Part shown: piece after piece, positions 10,609 through 21,236 of the stretch
Position numbering within the stretch: the stretch's first letter is position 1
Layout: each line of letters starts with the position of its first letter
Assembly: GCA_011634665.1 (NCBI GenBank)
Contig: WAEK01000009.1
Coordinates: 1,169,501-1,233,500 of the forward strand
Direction: 5' to 3'
DNA length: 64,000 nucleotides
Source: Mortierella sp. BCC40632
Taxonomy: Eukaryota > Mortierellomycota > Mortierellomycetes > Mortierellales > Mortierellaceae
Notes under the pieces: generated by a model
The model's input: the letters and a program-made list of their open reading frames with translations, nothing else
What the model was told of the DNA's origin: nothing
Database searches by the model: none
Made by a program: the position numbers and the translations under genes

Positions 10609-12186
10609 ATGTCAACGTCGTCCATCTTCGAGATTCCGGTCATCCAGGATGAAATCGTTTCCTACCTCCCTCCTCTTGCATTAGTGGCTTGCATGCGAGT
10701 TTCCAGGACCTGGAATGAGGCGTTTGCATCTTACTTCTGGCGCAGCGTGGACGTTCCAAACCAAAAGACGTTTAGCCGTATCAAATCCAAAGAGGCCTTG
10801 TCATCTTTAATCGTATACAAGCCCTTTATTCGCTATCTCAAACTGAGCTTCCTGACTCAACTACAAGAACTGGACCCGCCTGCTTTCCGACCTGACTCTG
10901 GACTCTTCGAGAACCTGAGGTGCTTTGAGTGGACTCAACCTAACGTTGTTCTTTTGCCGACCAGAGAGTATCTGACAGATGCATTGACGCTGATCGATCT
11001 TCACCCCAGGCTCGAAGAAGTGTCGTTGACTATTAGCCGGATCCTACCCGACTATGCAGATCAATTTTGCCGTGTCTTTCAAAACCATCAGGGTATAAAG
11101 CGTCTCAGGGTAAAATACCGCAATGGTCCAGGGCTAAAGGTGGTCAATGACTTGGTCTTGTCGGCAGCGTCCATGAAGCAACTAGAGCAACTCCATTTTG
11201 TGTATGCTTACGATGATGTTTGCTGGGGCGGAGACGACAATACCGAGATCATGTGGACGCCCTTGAAGGGTCAACCCCAGTGGTCAACATCAATTCGAGA
11301 CATTTCAATTGTCCTCGAAGATGGAGATGTATCTGAGCCAGAGATTGTCCTTCCACTCTTGAAGCGTTGCCCACGCCTAGAGAGGCTCGCTTTCCCTATC
11401 TATTATGATGGAGACGACCTCGCTGAACTGCAAAACATCTTAGCGCATCATTGCCCAAAAGTTCAACACTTGGCTCTTGGTGAGATAATGGGTTATGAAG
11501 ATCAGGACATTGCACAAGTCTTGGAAAGCTGTTTGGCGGGACTACGCTCATTCAAGGCATATGATGGTCTACTGATGGGTGAAGTGACAGGGCGAACACT
11601 TGCTCTTTATCATGGTAGCACTCTTGAGACGCTAGATTTAGCGGACAATGCACGATGGCCCAGTCACCTATTCTTGGACTTGGTTCATGAGCTTCCCAAC
11701 CTGCGGATCCTCAAGGCTTCATTGGATTTCACGACATATCACGAAGGTGTACCAGTGGAATACGACGGAACAAGGTTTGGACGGGACTGGCCATGCCGAA
11801 GGCAGCTAAAGACCCTGTACTTGGCATTATTCCGTGGATCAGATGCAGAGGAGGAAGAGCGCTATCGGCCAGGTGGTGATAGTTTGACGGACCGGTATAT
11901 AAACTATATGTATTCCCAGGTTGGAGCCATGGCCCAACTGCAGGAGCTTGCTTTAGGCGGGTGGATGCTGCTACTGAGGAGCGAATGGGGACTTCATCGA
12001 CTGGCAGGGCTGGAAAAGATGAGGGTCTTGGACCTGAGAGACCATACGTTTGTGCGGCTCACGAGCGAAGACGTGCTCTGGATGGCTGAACACTGGCGCA
12101 GACTAGCCCAGGTCTGGGGACTGCGCTCCTCTCGTGAGACGGTCAGGCTTTGGCAGAGCAAGCGACCCAGCATTGAGTTCTATTAG
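10609..12186 (+). CDS. F-box protein with leucine-rich repeats
   Basis: Intronless gene of 525 residues. The N-terminus has an F-box (IFEIPVIQDEIVSYLPPLAL, ACMRVSRTWNEAF, WRSVDV, about residues 4-45), which binds Skp1 in SCF ubiquitin ligases. The rest consists of irregular leucine-rich repeats (LEEVSLTISRILPDYADQF, LERLAFPI, VQHLALGEI, TLETLDLADNARWPSHLFL, MRVLDLRDHTF), which normally recruit the substrate. I take ATG 10609 as the start; upstream in-frame sequence begins only with a GTG at 10588. Such single-exon F-box/LRR genes are strongly expanded in Mortierellomycota, so the substrate cannot be guessed. It resembles the LRR protein at 32320-34134 in style but not in recognisable identity. 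Confidence 0.82.
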   Translation: MSTSSIFEIPVIQDEIVSYLPPLALVACMRVSRTWNEAFASYFWRSVDVPNQKTFSRIKSKEALSSLIVYKPFIRYLKLSFLTQLQELDPPAFRPDSGLFENLRCFEWTQPNVVLLPTREYLTDALTLIDLHPRLEEVSLTISRILPDYADQFCRVFQNHQGIKRLRVKYRNGPGLKVVNDLVLSAASMKQLEQLHFVYAYDDVCWGGDDNTEIMWTPLKGQPQWSTSIRDISIVLEDGDVSEPEIVLPLLKRCPRLERLAFPIYYDGDDLAELQNILAHHCPKVQHLALGEIMGYEDQDIAQVLESCLAGLRSFKAYDGLLMGEVTGRTLALYHGSTLETLDLADNARWPSHLFLDLVHELPNLRILKASLDFTTYHEGVPVEYDGTRFGRDWPCRRQLKTLYLALFRGSDAEEEERYRPGGDSLTDRYINYMYSQVGAMAQLQELALGGWMLLLRSEWGLHRLAGLEKMRVLDLRDHTFVRLTSEDVLWMAEHWRRLAQVWGLRSSRETVRLWQSKRPSIEFY

Positions 12187-12587
12187 AGGCCCATGCCCCG
12201 GAACCGTGACTGTCTAGGCTAACGATAGATACTCACGTACACACAATACAGCTGACACAGGATTGGCTCCAAGCCAAGGGAAGGTCCGTAGGGAAGATAG
12301 AGAGGGAAGGGCAGGGAAACGGGCCCGCTCTCTGCGCATGGACGGGGGTGCATCTGATCTGCTCTCTTTTTTTTTGTCGCATTTCTCCGCACCTTGCATC
12401 TTTTTTTTTTTTTTTTTTTTTTTTCTTTTTCTCTTTCCCTTTTGCTCTCTTCCACAACCACAACCACACACTCTCTCTTTACACTCTCTTTCTCATTTCA
12501 ACCCCACTTCTCTAACCAGTCTCCATCTCTTTTTACACATTTGTCCACCAGTCTTACTCAACCTCTGTCTGCACATCCGCACTCCAG
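12187..12587. other. Intergenic and CT-rich leader upstream of TAM41
   Basis: This stretch holds a poly-T run at about 12400-12424 and a CT-rich leader typical of promoters in this genome. No gene is seen; the ORFs on both strands are low complexity. Confidence 0.5.
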
Positions 12588-15235
12588 ATGCTCGCTCCGC
12601 TCCTGCTCTCCACTGTATGTAACCGCACGGATAAAGTTGCATCGTGCCACACGCGGCATGTCTCTTACCCTCCCCAACATATATGAAAAAGAGTCAATGT
12701 TTCCTAACCCTGATTCGGATCTGCTTCCGCATTGCTTCCGTTACTGTTTCCGTTGTTGCTTCCGTCGCTGTCCCTGTTGTTTCCGTCTCCCCGACCCAAA
12801 CCTCTCTCTCTCTCTCTCTCTCTCTCTCGCTACTATCAACCCTTTCCATATTCGGCCGCTTTTATTAGCCGGGTGCTCTCGCCCGATGCCAACAGCAGGG
12901 ACTCCGGCATGTGGTTGCTTGGCTGCCCAAGGATGTCGTCAGTGCTGCACACTACTCTACACAGAATCATGACTCGGCAAAGTCCTCGGGTCCATCCAGA
13001 CCACTTGTACAGACTCCTCAGCGCCGCCATCTCAGCGGAACTAGTGCACAGGTCGAGAAGATCAACAATGGAACCAACATTCATCAGCAGATCGACATGA
13101 GCAACTACAAGATCAACAATAGCACCAACAACAATCTCCATAACAATGTCATTCCCAATCACCCTAGTCCGCCACCTCCACCTCCAACAGTCGCTACTCG
13201 ACCTGCAACCTCCCCTGTCAGACTGCGTCGGCCCAACTTTATCAAAGACTTTGAGGTGCCACCAGACATGTCTAGATTACCTCCCAAGTTTGGTGACAAT
13301 CAGCACATTGACATTGATGCAGCCATGTGGGAGCAACTCAAGTCGGTTGTCGACACGTTCCACCACAAGGCTCCAATCCGGTATGCATTTGCCTATGGTA
13401 GCGGTGTCTTTGCACAGAACGGATATGATCCCAAGGTAAAGAAGGCGCCATCCTGTATAGTAGGGGCACTGGATCGTGTAGGAAGGAGGATAGTGGAGAG
13501 AGGAGTGATGTCAAGGATGGACGTGTCTATGCTCCTTTGGCGCCTCTTTACAGCCTCTGCAAGAAAGAAAAAAAGGGTCCGGATTGAAGTGGCCTCGACC
13601 CATTCTTCTCAACTTCTACTTTCTCCCTTGCCCCCATACTTCTCCTCTCCCCACGTTTTTTTTTCGTTTTAAAATATTTTATTTTCGGTGTTCCCTCTTC
13701 TTCCGCAAAGTGGACCGTTGCTGGGAATCGTCACGCTCCAGAGGAGCAGAGCCCACACACGACGTGCTCTTTTGCTCCGGGGACAGGACAATGGAGACGC
13801 AGAGCGAGGAAGGGGTCCCGATCTGTCTGCTAACCCACACCCACACACTTATCTATCCTTCTCTATCTCTCGTGATACTCCTCCACTTTATCAGAAAAAG
13901 CCAATGGTCGACTTCATCTTTGCCGTGTCGCACCCCCAGCACTGGCATGCACTCAACATCCAGGCCAACCCACATCATTATTCGATGTTGGGAAAAATTG
14001 GCAGCAAGGCTGTAGCAACAACGCAGGAGAGCTTTGGAGCAGGAGTCTACTTTAATCCCTTTGTCGAAGTGAATGGCATGGTAAGATAGAAGAAATAATG
14101 CGCAGATTAATCCTCCTTTCTTCCTCTCACTTGCTCCCTGCTCCCGCATGGACCCAGGGAGATGCACTCTCGCATGATTATGCTCACTGTCAACAACAAC
14201 AGCAACAACAACAACCCCTGCCTTTTCTCACATCCCCTATTTTTCTCTTTTTCTTTTCCTGATAGACTGTCAAATATGGAGTCGTGTCTATTGATACCCT
14301 ATGCAGTGACCTGTTGAACTGGGATACTCTCTACCTCTCTGGACGTCTCCACAAACCAGTAAGTTGGTAGTTCATGTCTTGCATGTTCTGGAGAGGGAGG
14401 GAGAGAGAGTACCTGCTCTCTCTCTCTCTTTTTTTAGGTCGTACTCGAATGATTCACACTCTTTTGCTTTATATTTGTTTGACTGGCAGGTCAAGATTCT
14501 CCTTGATGATCCAAGAACAAGGCTCTCGAACCAGGTCAATCTGTTTAATGCGACTCGCGTGGCTCTGCTCTCGCTCCCAAAACAATTCACGTCCGAGGAA
14601 CTCTTTACCAAGATTGCAGGACTTTCCTACTTGGGAGATTTTAGAATGAGCATTGGTGAGAACCCACACAAGGTTCAAAACATTGTCCGCGCACAACTCT
14701 CTCAATTCCATCGACTCTATGATCCCTTGTTGGCCAATCTGAGCAATGTGACAACGTTGAGAGAGGGATTTTTGGAACAAGACGATAGTCCAATTGTCAA
14801 GTCCAGAACCTGGCACAAGTTGCCCCCTCGTTTGAAGCAAGGCGTTTTGTACCGATACCACTCGGAGATTTCCAAGGCCGGTCTTGATATTGTCAAAGGT
14901 AAGAGGAGTCCGCGACCACCGAAACAGCGACAACTACAACAGCAAAAAAAAAAAAAAAAAAAAAGCGAAGACACAAAAACATTGGTTTTGTCTAGTCACT
15001 GATAAACGTAATATGCTCTCCTCCCTTTCTTCGTCCTTGATCAGAGGATGGCCAGGAACTTCAGTCAGTGTCAACAGCGCCTCACCTGGACAAGTACATT
15101 GCTAAGACAGTCCATTCAATTGTCCAGATCCCTGCCTTGACTCAGTCCATCAAGGGCATCGCCACCGCAGGCGTCGTCAAGACCAGCAAATATGGTCTGG
15201 AGAAAATGGGCAAATGGTGGACTCGCAAGCAGTGA
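12588..15235 (+). CDS. TAM41: Mitochondrial phosphatidate cytidylyltransferase Tam41
   Basis: Makes CDP-diacylglycerol from phosphatidic acid and CTP on the matrix face of the mitochondrial inner membrane, the first step toward cardiolipin. Exons: 12588-12614 (27 bp), 12869-13435, 13895-14080, 14266-14358, 14490-14898, 15045-15235; 490 residues. The tiny first exon is inferred: ATG at 12588, nine codons and a consensus GTATGT donor join in phase to an exon opening PGALARC, giving an Arg/Ala-rich presequence. The nucleotidyltransferase-like core shows YAFAYGSGVF, then MVDFIFAVSHPQHWHALN (the acidic motif and the Tam41 signature), GAGVYFNPF, KYGVVSIDTLCSDLLNWDTLYLSGRLHKP, and the C-terminal segment ending GLEKMGKWW. 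A Pro-rich, Asn-rich insertion precedes the core. The internal exons are certain; exon 1 is less so. Confidence 0.87.
12802..12829. repeat. (CT)n microsatellite in TAM41 intron 1
   Basis: CT dinucleotides within the inferred first TAM41 intron, about 40 bp upstream of the acceptor. Confidence 0.85.
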
Positions 15236-15390
15236 GAAAAGAGAGAAAGAGAACAAAATCCCAATCATGCACAGAGATGACTTTAGAGGATCCAAGTAAT
15301 CCATTGCATTCTTTGCATTGTACGCTTTTCTTTCTATATTTATTCTTTTTACTTTCTTTCACTTTTCCTCTCTATCTTTTTCATTTCTCT

Positions 15391-15426
<36 letters not shown>

Positions 15427-16092
15427 CTGTCCTCTCCCATCCTTCTGCTTCTCGGCCTCTTTTTCTGTCTGGCACATTTATCGTGGATGAGAAAGGCGGG
15501 AGCATAAAAGAGAACAACATTACATACAGGAAGAAAGAAGAAAAAAAAATGCCTCACACATAGACCATTAAACATATGACAACACGCTCATGCTTTTTCA
15601 ACCTTGCAACCTTAAAAAAACTCCCTCTCGGATGAACACTTTTTTCTTTTTTATCGTTTCTTTCCAACCTTTGATAGCCGCTGTTGTCTCTACTCCAACT
15701 AGCCCGTATTCTTCTGATCATTGTGATACACTCTTTGATTTTCATCGCATTTGTTCCCTTTCGACAGATCCCTCTCCAACCTCTGTGTCATAGTCTAAGG
15801 AAGGAGCTCAGATCTGTGGAGATTGAGAGTATTCTCAGCCGTTTGACAGCCCCTCTTCTCCAATCCTCCTCGTTTGCTCAAAGGATCCTGTCAACCTGCC
15901 AAGCTCTGATTGAGGGCAAACCATGGACTCAAGTTTTGGGCGACTGTGCAGTGTTGACACAGGACCCGACCTACCCATCCTTCGCTCCTTTCCTCCTATC
16001 CTTGCTCAAAAAGTTGTCTTTTTTTTTTTTTTTTTTTTTTTTTTTTGGAGAATGTGCTAACCATTTCCAAACTAACTACGTCAATCCAGGTT

Positions 16093-16124
<32 letters not shown>

Positions 16125-16263
16125 TTATTTTTGAAGATATTGATGAAAGTGTGTAATAAACGGGCTATACAGATGAAAAACAATAGTAATAAAATATAAA
16201 CATATACACAAGAACGATCCACATAAAATGAAAGAAGAATAGTCCAATTTGCTCATTTTTTTT
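15236..16263. other. Convergent spacer with homopolymers and TTTC repeats
   Basis: Lies between the 3' ends of TAM41 (+) and the DUF2461 gene (-). It contains a poly-T run at about 15392-15426, another at about 16018-16045, and (TTTC)n at 16091-16126. Short ORFs here have no recognisable domains. Confidence 0.55.
16091..16126. repeat. (TTTC)n microsatellite
   Basis: Nine or so TTTC units in tandem in the spacer downstream of TAM41. Confidence 0.9.
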
Positions 16264-17852
16264 TTATCCTATCCACTCGTTCAGAATGTGAATAAAATCA
16301 ACACAGGCATCATAAGTAGTGAGAACCTCCTCCAGGAATCCAGGGCTCACCGCCTCCTCATCAGTAAACCGTCGTCCGATCGCAAAGCTTTTAAGTTTCA
16401 GATACTCATTCATGGGGTCATCCTTTTCAAACCCCACAGGTCCATTCTTCAAGGATGGTCCTGGTTGGAGTGCATCGATTCCTGTGAGACCTCCTTTGAG
16501 TTGTCGGATCGCATCTGTGTTCAAAATCTCTTTGAAACGCTCTGCTTCATTTGATATCCCAAGTCGAACTCGATGCAGGACAGGGCCTGATGGATCCCAA
16601 CAACCACACCCTGCAAATGTTTCGCCGTTGGATGAAAGTCCGAAGTAATATCCTGCTGCAATTGACTAGAGAGAGAAAGAGAGTGAGAGGAGTGAGAGTG
16701 CGAGTGTGAGTGAGAAAGAGAAGTAGAAGTAGATACACGACCGCGCTTTTTGCAATCTTTTTTTTTTTTTTTTTTACACTCTCCGCAACCCGAATGCTTT
16801 CACATCTCTCTCTTTCTCTCACCGTTCCCTTCTCTCATAAGAAAACATACCTTTTTGCCTCCCTTGGAGAAATAACAGGCAAGTTGGCTTTTGTAGGGAC
16901 TCTTATCATTAGAGAACCGAACATCTCGATAAATCCGCATCATAGCATCCTTGGGTTCTTGATCCAACACATTTGGGTCCGCCTCCATAAGCCCTTCCTT
17001 GACCATCCGAATGAAATCCATAAAATCGGCCTTGGCGGAAAGCCATCGTTCTTGATGAATCATCATATACTCTCGATCGTTGTTCAACTTGAGATCTCGA
17101 ATAAATTCAAGTGTCTCGGGTTGGATCGCATCTGCCACAGGTCCATTCTTGGGGTGTGGAATCTTGAGAGGTGAGACCAAAAAAGATTTTGAAGGAAGGA
17201 TGGTCACTTTGGATTTTGTAGAAGACGAAGAAGAGGAGTTCGTCTTGGAGGAGCTGCCCTTGGATTCCTTTTTAGGAGTGGGTGATTTCTTCTTGGTCGT
17301 GGTTGTAGTAGAAGTCGTCTTGGTTTTTGTGAGAGGTTTGGAGGGTGTGGCCTTTTTGGCGGTCCTGCTTCGACGAGTATTGACATGAGTATCCTCAAAG
17401 TCATCATCATTTTCGTCATCATTGTCCTCGTCTTCGTCATTGTCTTCGTCCTCGTCGTCGTTGTTTTCATCTTTGTCCTCATCCTCATAATCGTCTTGAT
17501 CACTTTCATCCTGCTCTGGCTCATCGTCTTCATCTTCCTCCTGTTCCTCCTCTTCAGATGAATCTCCGCCTTTGGTTCTCTTGACAGCCTTCTTGGCAGG
17601 CCCAGCTTGTTTTGTGCGTGGTCGCTTCGTGGTGGTTTGTCTGGACTGGGTCAAAGTTGTATTTTTGGTGGCGTTTTTTTTCACGCCCACTTTCTTAGTT
17701 GTCGCTGCTACTGTTGCTGCTCCTGCTGCCGCTCCCCGCGTGGCTCGAGTTGAACTGCCTGTGCTCTTTGGTTTGTTATCTGCACTGGCTGCTTGTGTTG
17801 CCCTTGTAGCCCTTGTGGCCCTTGTAGGCCTAGTTGTTGCAGAGGGTGCCAT
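16264..17852 (-). CDS. DUF2461 family protein with acidic disordered N-terminus
   Basis: Two exons, 17852-16851 and 16665-16264, with a consensus GTATGT donor; 467 residues. The first ~215 residues are low complexity: Thr/Ala/Arg repeats, then a long Asp/Glu tract, then Lys/Thr/Ser-rich sequence, suggesting a disordered and probably nuclear segment. The C-terminal ~250 residues form the DUF2461 domain: LEFIRDLKLNNDREYM, HQERWLSAKADFMDFI, MMRIYRDVRFSNDKSPYKSQ, AAGYYFGLSSNGETFAGCG, and a closing helix with AIGRRFTDEEAVSP. The motif RDVRFSNDKSPYK is characteristic of the family. Its biochemical role is not established to my knowledge, so I assign none. It is convergent with TAM41. Confidence 0.85.
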
Positions 17853-18204
17853 GAGGGGAAAGTGGGATTCTTCTTCTGCGCAATGGATTGAGCTGGGTTT
17901 ATATTAGAGAGTGAGAGAGGGAGAGCAATGGAACTATTCAGCCACATTTTTATTGGGCAAGACATGCTATTGCCTTGTCCTTCTTTGATGGTGTGAGCAG
18001 GGTAAACGACCTGGCCTCTTTCTGGAAGGAGAAATGCACTGCATCTCAAGAGGATGGCGTGAGTTCAATAGAAAGTCATCAGGGGCCGATGGAAGCTCAT
18101 CTTCATTGCCATCGCTGAATGGAGTCAAAGAACAAATCGCAAAAATATCAACAGTCTCCACTGCACATTTCCTCTTATGATAATTGTAACGTTTCGAAAG
18201 TGCA

Positions 18205-18287
18205 CTATCCCTTCGTCTGTTTTGGAAGCGAAAACGCTTCCAATTTTTGCGGGTGTACTATGTGACTTGCGACAGACGAAGGGATAG
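18205..18287. repeat. Nested inverted repeat, possible miniature transposon
   Basis: Arms ctatcccttcgtctgt (18205-18220) and acagacgaagggatag (18272-18287) are perfect 16-bp inverted repeats. Inside is a second hairpin, ttggaagcg/cgcttccaa with an AAAA loop at 18222-18243. Both ends contain TA just inside the first base, which would suit a TA-targeting miniature element of about 80 bp. No transposase is nearby. Confidence 0.6.
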
Positions 18288-18329
18288 CCAAGTCTCAAGG
18301 CAATCTCAGATTACGACACCTACTCTGAA

Positions 18330-18600
18330 CGAGAGCATAGTCAAGATACTGTTTGATTGCAAGAATGACTTGAACTTGGGAACTTGCGATAGCAATGAGA
18401 GGCCCTTGACAGTCGATCGTTCAGCACCAAGATCATCACCACAGCGCCTTTGCGTGTAAAAGTCAAGGCCAAGGCCTCTACCCTCAGCGATAATAGGACA
18501 GCAAGCCCGCGTACCTCCAGCTCCAATAGCACCGCGTTCAGATGGACCGACTTGCTCCGCTGCGTTTTCACAGATCTTCCTCGTAGAAGTTGATGACTTG
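18330..18600 (-). pseudogene. Decayed fragment of PD-(D/E)XK-like gene family
   Basis: Read on the minus strand, two frames together recover the family C-terminus seen at 53428-53826. One frame gives KSVHLNAVLLELEVRGL. A shifted frame then gives PIIAEGRGLGLDFYTQRR and, a little further, LGAERS. The copy at 53428-53826 has KSVQLNGATLLDLEQRG, PIIAEGRELALDFYTLRR and LGAGRS in the same order. The frame change between the two blocks and the missing N-terminal part make this a non-functional relic. Confidence 0.7.
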
Positions 18601-19888
18601 GATTCAAATATGACGATTTCCTATTTCCACTCGTTGCCCACCTGGATCCATATGTTCAAATCAATTTTCCGTCCACATGTTGTCGGCGTTGTTGCACCAA
18701 ATTCGCATTCTACCGAAAGACGGGTACCGGCGCTCGCTTTCCTGTAGAAATCACTAACAGGCAGCTAGGGAAATGGCAATAAATAGATCTATCTTTTAAC
18801 TACTCTATGCTCTAATTCTAACAGTAGTGAAGAAGAAACATATGTAGTGACAGGAGTGAGCACTGTCCAAGGTTAGTCTCGACGCAATGAGGGACGGAGA
18901 AAGGAAATCCAAGGAAAACCAAGAAAAACCGACTAAAACTTTGTCAAGTCCAAAACAGATAATGGGAGGGGGGTAGCATAGATCATTTCGAGTCAGTCAA
19001 GCCGGCACTGGTAGCTGCCGAACAAGAAAAAAAGAAAAGGAGAAAGGAAGGAGGTCTAGCAATGGCTGATGCTCTTGCGGATTGCTCTTGACCCTACGAT
19101 CGTTGAAATTATCCTGCCTTGGTCCAAGAAGCGAAAAGAGCCTTAAAAAATTGCATTGCAGGCTGGTCGTCAGGTGCATTTCGATGGCATGGAGCATGTT
19201 GCAGGTAATGCAAAAGTCCTTTGACCCAACAGGTTGAAGAGGTGACATGTTCAGCCTGCTCATGGTCTTTTATTATTCTATTTTTCTACCTAGTCGTTGA
19301 TACTCTACGACATCGCCTTGGACACAAGTTCTCCTCTATAAAAGTAAATCCAGTTGATATTCTCTACCCATTTGCGGGAAGACTCTTATTGAGGCATCAA
19401 AGGGAAGCGTTGTAGGCAGGGTCCAGTCGGTGTCAGGTAAGTCAGCGAGATAAAGACAAAGTGTTTGGTATGCTTACTTCTGTATTAAAGAAGCTACAAA
19501 CCTCCTGTAGCCGACATCGAATCTAGATTTCGAGCTACTTAGACCCGACGAACGGGATGTTGAAGACCATGGCGCATGCTGAGATGATTACGTGCTCTAA
19601 AGTTGGTAATGTAAATAGAGCGAACTTAATCCACAACAGAGGTGACTGGATAGTCTGGGTGGTGGCGTACTTGGCTTTCTTGGCACGAGTACGCTTGGAA
19701 TTCACATTGTCTTGTAGGAGTCTCCGTTTCTTCTCCTGCAGTAAAACGAAACCAGGCTCGCATTATCGGCTCTTGTAAAGGTCAAGGTAAAATACCTTCA
19801 AAAGCTCAGCAAGCAAGTTCTTAACCGTCATGTGTGTCTCCGACTGATGGTCAAGTCTTGAGAGCCGTGACTCGGCTATAATCTCCTT

Positions 19889-19956
19889 GGTTTTATTGTC
19901 TAGTATCATAAACACGATTTAGTGAAATCGTGTTTATGATACTAGACAATAAAACC
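19889..19956. repeat. Perfect 32-bp-arm palindrome with 4-nt loop
   Basis: Left arm 19889-19920 and right arm 19925-19956 are exact reverse complements, separated by the loop AGTG. The arms begin ggttttattgtctag and end cacgattt. I see no target-site duplication directly flanking it and no adjacent gene, so it is neither an obvious terminator nor an obvious miniature transposon. Confidence 0.95.
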
Positions 19957-20912
19957 CAAATGACATTTAGGCAAGTACATGACGTTCCCTAAGATAATGA
20001 AAGTTACCGACTGTAATATCATATTGGTCACTGCCAGGTTTTGGAACAATATCATCAGAATGGTACATGACGACCGATGTAACGAATGTCATGTAGCCAT
20101 ATTTGAGATCACCATAGTCGCAGTCAACTCCCGGCCAGTTGGGAACAGAGTCACTCTGATGTACCTGATGGACCTAAAGATGCAGGGCCGCTAATGACGA
20201 GATGTTTCTACGTGATTGAAAGCAATCTTGACATTCATTACCTTCCGTATCTGAATTGCGGTGCCTGAGTCCGATCACTGAGTAAGACAGGGTAATTCTA
20301 CATGCGAGGGGGTGGGGACGATTACAAAGAGTACGGGAATGATAAGAAGAGGAAAGAGAACAGCCACGACGAGTGCGGTGGCCTACAAATGATGGTTGGG
20401 TAAACAAGCAGCTTCAGGACAATAGATACACTAAGCATGTTGCTGAGGTGGGATGTGGCCTGGATTCCAAGCTACATGTCTTTGGACTTTTGTTTGCCAA
20501 CTCGACAACCAGACATCCATTGCTACAGAGCTCCTTTTTCTATATCCTAGTGATCTGAACCAAGACATGGTTGACCACGGTTGTACCAATAAATTTTTAA
20601 GCGGCTAATCTGGCTAACCGGCTAACCCCAGTTGGGGTTAGTTTTGATTTACCACTTTTAACCATTTCATCAATCCCAACAGCTCCAAACACTAGTTGAA
20701 TGGAAGGGTGATAAAGAAGGCAAGGGGAGAATCGAGAAGAGTTATAGATATCTCTTGCTAACCTCTTCTCTTGACCTCATTGACATCGCCCCTAGCCATT
20801 ATTAACTCTCCCTTCCCTCTCAAAAGGAGCAAAGGCAAGTATTTTATTGATAAAGTATGTTCAAGCAATATCATAAAAAATAAAAGCGCAAAAAAAAAGA
20901 CTGCTTCGTCAT

Positions 20913-21236
20913 TTAGCCACGGCAAGTAATGCCCCTCAGTCTGTTGTCGCACCGGTTGGTGCAGCCTCCGTGGTAACAGTGCGATTCGCAAACGGTACCA
21001 CCTTTTTTCTTGCACCAGGCCTTGACTCCATCGATTTGGCTTTGAGTCTTAACGTCACAGTAGTCGCAGTTTTTGCCAAAGATGTTGCATTTCTGGGACC
21101 AGCGTCCCGAGCAATTAGACGCGTTGTTAATGCCCGCAATTATTTTCGTACCAATGCAGGCACTGGAGCGCGAGCAGTACTGCAGAGCTTGAGCTTGAGC
21201 CAAGAGGAAGATGGCGAAGAGAGTAATTTTCAACAT
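20913..21236 (-). CDS. Small secreted cysteine-rich protein
   Basis: Single-exon ORF of 107 residues with ATG at 21236. It opens with a signal peptide (LKITLFAIFLLAQAQA), leaving a mature chain of about 88 residues with twelve cysteines, compatible with six disulfides. Cysteine context includes QYCSRSSAC, KCNIFGKNCDYC, KAWCKKKGGTVCESHC, GGCTNRC and a final TCRG. I do not recognise the family. Size, signal peptide and cysteine density are those of secreted effectors, antimicrobial peptides or other small apoplastic proteins, but no function can be assigned. It is isolated between two gene-poor gaps. Confidence 0.7.
   Translation of the reverse strand: MLKITLFAIFLLAQAQALQYCSRSSACIGTKIIAGINNASNCSGRWSQKCNIFGKNCDYCDVKTQSQIDGVKAWCKKKGGTVCESHCYHGGCTNRCDNRLRGITCRG

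Larger units (their letters stand above)
17853..20912. other. Repeat-rich gap with palindromes and a gene relic
   Basis: No intact gene is supported in these 3 kb. It holds a nested inverted repeat at 18205-18287, a decayed fragment of a PD-(D/E)XK-like family at 18330-18600 (minus), a perfect 32-bp-arm hairpin at 19889-19956, and a 9-bp-arm hairpin at 20622-20641. The remaining short ORFs have unconvincing translations. Confidence 0.5.
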
